This document shows, piece after piece, positions 62,383 to 64,000 of a stretch of 64,000 bases of DNA. Source of the stretch: an uncultured Erythrobacter sp. (lineage in GTDB: Bacteria > Pseudomonadota > Alphaproteobacteria > Sphingomonadales > Sphingomonadaceae); NCBI RefSeq assembly GCF_947497915.1, contig NZ_CANMIJ010000001.1:186001-250000 (forward strand), in the 5' to 3' direction. Each line of letters opens with the position of its first letter. The stretch's first letter is position 1. Made by a program: the position numbers and the translations under genes. The notes under the pieces are model-generated. The model saw only the letters and a program-made list of their open reading frames with translations. It ran no database searches and had not been told where the DNA came from.

Positions 62383-63323
62383 TGCATTTGCGTGTTTTTG
62401 TCTTGGCCTTGCTTTTCCTAGCCGGTTGCTCGGCACAAGAGGAGGGCGAAGCACCTAAGTCGGAAGCAAGCCTATGCGAGGGCATTTCCGCACCCGGCGA
62501 GATGGTCTGGATCGAAGGTGGGAAATTCGTGATGGGCGAGGATCCTCGCTATTCCGAGGAAGGTCCCCCGCGCCTCGTAGAAGTAGCAGGCTTCTGGATC
62601 TCCGTGACCGAAGTCACCAATAAGCAATTCGCCAAGTTTGTCCGTGAAACCGGCTATGTGACGATGGCCGAACGCGAGCCGCCCGCCCTTCCCGGAGCGC
62701 CTCCCGAAATGTTGCAGCCGGGCTCGGCAACTTTCCGTGTCCCTACCTCGGATAACCCAAGCTGGTGGGCTTGGACGGTCGGAGCGCAATGGCGTGTCCC
62801 GAACGGTAATGGTTCTTCAATCGAGGGACGAGCGCGCGATCCCGTGGTCCAGGTCGCCTATGAGGACGCGCTGGCCTATGCCGAATGGGCCGGGATGAGC
62901 CTGCCAAGCGAAGAGCAATGGGAATATGCTGCGCGTGCTGGATCGGACAGTCTGCCGGAACCCAAGGATGCTTCGGGCAAGCCGCAGGCAAATTACTACC
63001 AGGGTGTGTTTCCCGCCAAGGACCTGGGCGAAGACGGGTTTACCGCACGCGCACCGGTCGGTTGCTTTGAGCCCAACGCATTCGGGCTCTACGACATGAT
63101 CGGCAATGTGTGGGAATGGACTTCGACTGAAGGTGAGCGCGTCGACGCGGTGGAGCAGGTCGGCGTGATCAAGGGCGGTTCGTTTCTGTGCGCTGCCAAC
63201 TACTGTGCACGGTACCGACCTGCTGCCCGACAATTCCAAGAACGCGGACTAGGCACCGATCATATCGGTTTTCGAGTGATTGATACTGCGCGGGAGCCTC
63301 CCGCGTTGAACGGAGAGGATTAG
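62382..63323 (+). CDS. Formylglycine-generating enzyme as lipoprotein
   Basis: A 313-residue SUMF1-type protein. FVLALLFLAGC ends in a lipobox with Cys16 followed by Ser, predicting export and outer membrane sorting. The domain has FVMGEDPRYSEEGPPR, WISVTEVTNKQFAKFV, LPSEEQWEYAAR, IGNVWEWTS and KGGSFLCAANYCARYRPAAR. The last holds both active-site Cys (270 and 275, spacing C-x4-C) that bind copper in aerobic FGE, unlike EgtB-type or other SUMF1 relatives. It should oxidise Cys119 of the sulfatase to formylglycine. FGE is normally cytoplasmic in bacteria, so the lipoprotein signal is unusual. Confidence 0.87.
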   Translation: MHLRVFVLALLFLAGCSAQEEGEAPKSEASLCEGISAPGEMVWIEGGKFVMGEDPRYSEEGPPRLVEVAGFWISVTEVTNKQFAKFVRETGYVTMAEREPPALPGAPPEMLQPGSATFRVPTSDNPSWWAWTVGAQWRVPNGNGSSIEGRARDPVVQVAYEDALAYAEWAGMSLPSEEQWEYAARAGSDSLPEPKDASGKPQANYYQGVFPAKDLGEDGFTARAPVGCFEPNAFGLYDMIGNVWEWTSTEGERVDAVEQVGVIKGGSFLCAANYCARYRPAARQFQERGLGTDHIGFRVIDTAREPPALNGED

Positions 63324-63326
63324 AAC

Positions 63327-63740
63327 ATGCAAGTCGTCAATCAGGTGAATCCGTCGGGCGAACGAATGAAGGAGTTCTTCGGAGGCGAGGAGGATGGACC
63401 TTTCGTGATGGTCAACCTGCTCAAGTTCAAAGCGAGTGCCGAGTATCCCGATGGCCGCGAGACCGAACTGAGCGGTGCGGAGGCCTATGCAATCTACGCA
63501 CGCGCCGTGTTTCCATTGGTTGAGAAACACGGCGGTCGCCCAGTTTTCGATGGCACTGTCACCGGCCTGATGCTCGGCGAAGTTGAAGACAACTGGGACA
63601 TGGTCGCGTTGGTTGAGTATCCCTCGCTCGAAGCTTTCCGCGCCATGATACTTTCATCTGAGTATCAGGAGATCGCGGTTCACCGAGCTGCCGGGCTGGA
63701 GGGGCAACTCAATATCAAGACGCAAGCGTCGGCCCGCTAG
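63327..63740 (+). CDS. DUF1330 family protein
   Basis: A 137-residue protein: FVMVNLLKFKASAEYPDGRE, GAEAYAIYARAVFPLVEKHGG, GLMLGEVE, MVALVEYPSLEAFRAMILSSEYQEIAVHR-like end. This is the classical DUF1330 fold, 3 bp after the FGE gene and therefore in the same transcript. Members are seen beside steroid and aromatic degradation genes but are not well characterised. The related protein at 59847 carries the same core between two membrane helices. Confidence 0.82.
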   Translation: MQVVNQVNPSGERMKEFFGGEEDGPFVMVNLLKFKASAEYPDGRETELSGAEAYAIYARAVFPLVEKHGGRPVFDGTVTGLMLGEVEDNWDMVALVEYPSLEAFRAMILSSEYQEIAVHRAAGLEGQLNIKTQASAR

Positions 63741-64000
63741 CTTTCAGTCTTCTTCTCTGGCCAGAGCGCCATGACCAGCATGACAAGTGCGATGACCGGC
63801 ACGACAAGATTGCCGACCTGGCCAGGGGCAGTGCCAAGCGTTTCAACCGGCTTGAACCGCCCGATCAATCCGCGCCCGGTCCATTCCACAAGCACGATCA
63901 GCCACATCAGAGGCACCATGGATCTGTAGCGGAACGCGGCCAACAACATCAGAAGGCCGAGCAAGAGTTGCACCAGGCCCCATTGTGCGAAGATCGCGAT
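63737..64000 (-). CDS. Four-helix membrane protein, partial, paralogue of 57848
   Basis: The frame is open to the right edge, so the N-terminus lies beyond the window; 87 residues are visible. IAIFAQWGLVQLLLGLLMLL and AAFRYRSMVPLMWLIVLVE match the central half of the protein at 57848 (TIIRLFAWAGATQIVWGIML, SLRYRSFVPLALGLLFLE). Its stop shares CTAG with the stop of the DUF1330 gene. Being on the other strand, it is not part of the same transcript. Confidence 0.72.
   Translation of the reverse strand: MAIFAQWGLVQLLLGLLMLLAAFRYRSMVPLMWLIVLVEWTGRGLIGRFKPVETLGTAPGQVGNLVVPVIALVMLVMALWPEKKTES

Overview
The window looks like chromosomal DNA of a marine-type alphaproteobacterium of the Sphingomonadales, most likely Erythrobacteraceae. 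The signs are TonB-dependent receptors without SusD partners, families common in alphaproteobacteria (CC_3452, UPF0262, DUF4197, DUF3667), the order rpmH-rnpA-yidD-yidC-yihA, and a 41-residue zinc-ligand-poor L36. Family names rest on recognised motifs, not on a search. I saw no tRNA, rRNA, insertion sequence, integrase or CRISPR array.

Layout. 1-0.7 kb (minus): an Alg14/Alg13-like (PssD/PssE) glycosyltransferase pair cut by the window edge. 0.8-6.1 kb (plus): an AMACR-type racemase and a MaoC hydratase, then a PHP-like DUF3604 lipoprotein, a membrane-anchored PpiC-type protein and a HupE/UreJ-type membrane protein in tight succession. 6.1-11.2 kb: a DevBCA-like ABC exporter with a TolC-like outer membrane factor, divergent from a TetR gene with an inverted-repeat operator between them. 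11.3-36.2 kb: mostly housekeeping (ftsH, rpoZ, cardiolipin-synthase-like PLD, dnaB, cdd, galE, rpmJ, recQ, comM, rpmH-rnpA-yidD-yidC-yihA) mixed with small envelope and hypothetical genes.

36.2-45.8 kb: a catabolic module. A TonB receptor faces a GntR/FCD regulator followed by an HMG-CoA-lyase-like enzyme, HyuA, HyuB and a CaiB/BaiF CoA-transferase. Near-identical ATTGTATACAAT-type palindromes lie upstream of the regulator and inside the first codons of the lyase gene. 45.8-52.3 kb (minus): a three-gene translationally coupled operon (beta-lactamase-fold hydrolase, metallophosphoesterase, and a 1273-residue fusion of a GMC oxidoreductase with an alpha/beta hydrolase whose nucleophile is Cys).

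53.6-64 kb: the most interesting accessory block. One plus-strand run encodes a TonB receptor, a sulfatase with the non-canonical motif CAVSR, a four-helix membrane protein, an acyl-CoA synthetase, a membrane-anchored DUF1330-like protein, a tandem HCCA-isomerase-like protein, a TetR regulator, a lipoprotein formylglycine-generating enzyme with both catalytic Cys, and a second DUF1330 protein. A convergent partial gene at the edge is a paralogue of the four-helix protein. Two TGGCA-N7-TGCC repeats overlap the promoter in front of the block. I read this as an inducible uptake and desulfation pathway for a sulfate ester that is then activated with CoA, with a sulfatase-maturing enzyme that seems to sit outside the cytoplasm.
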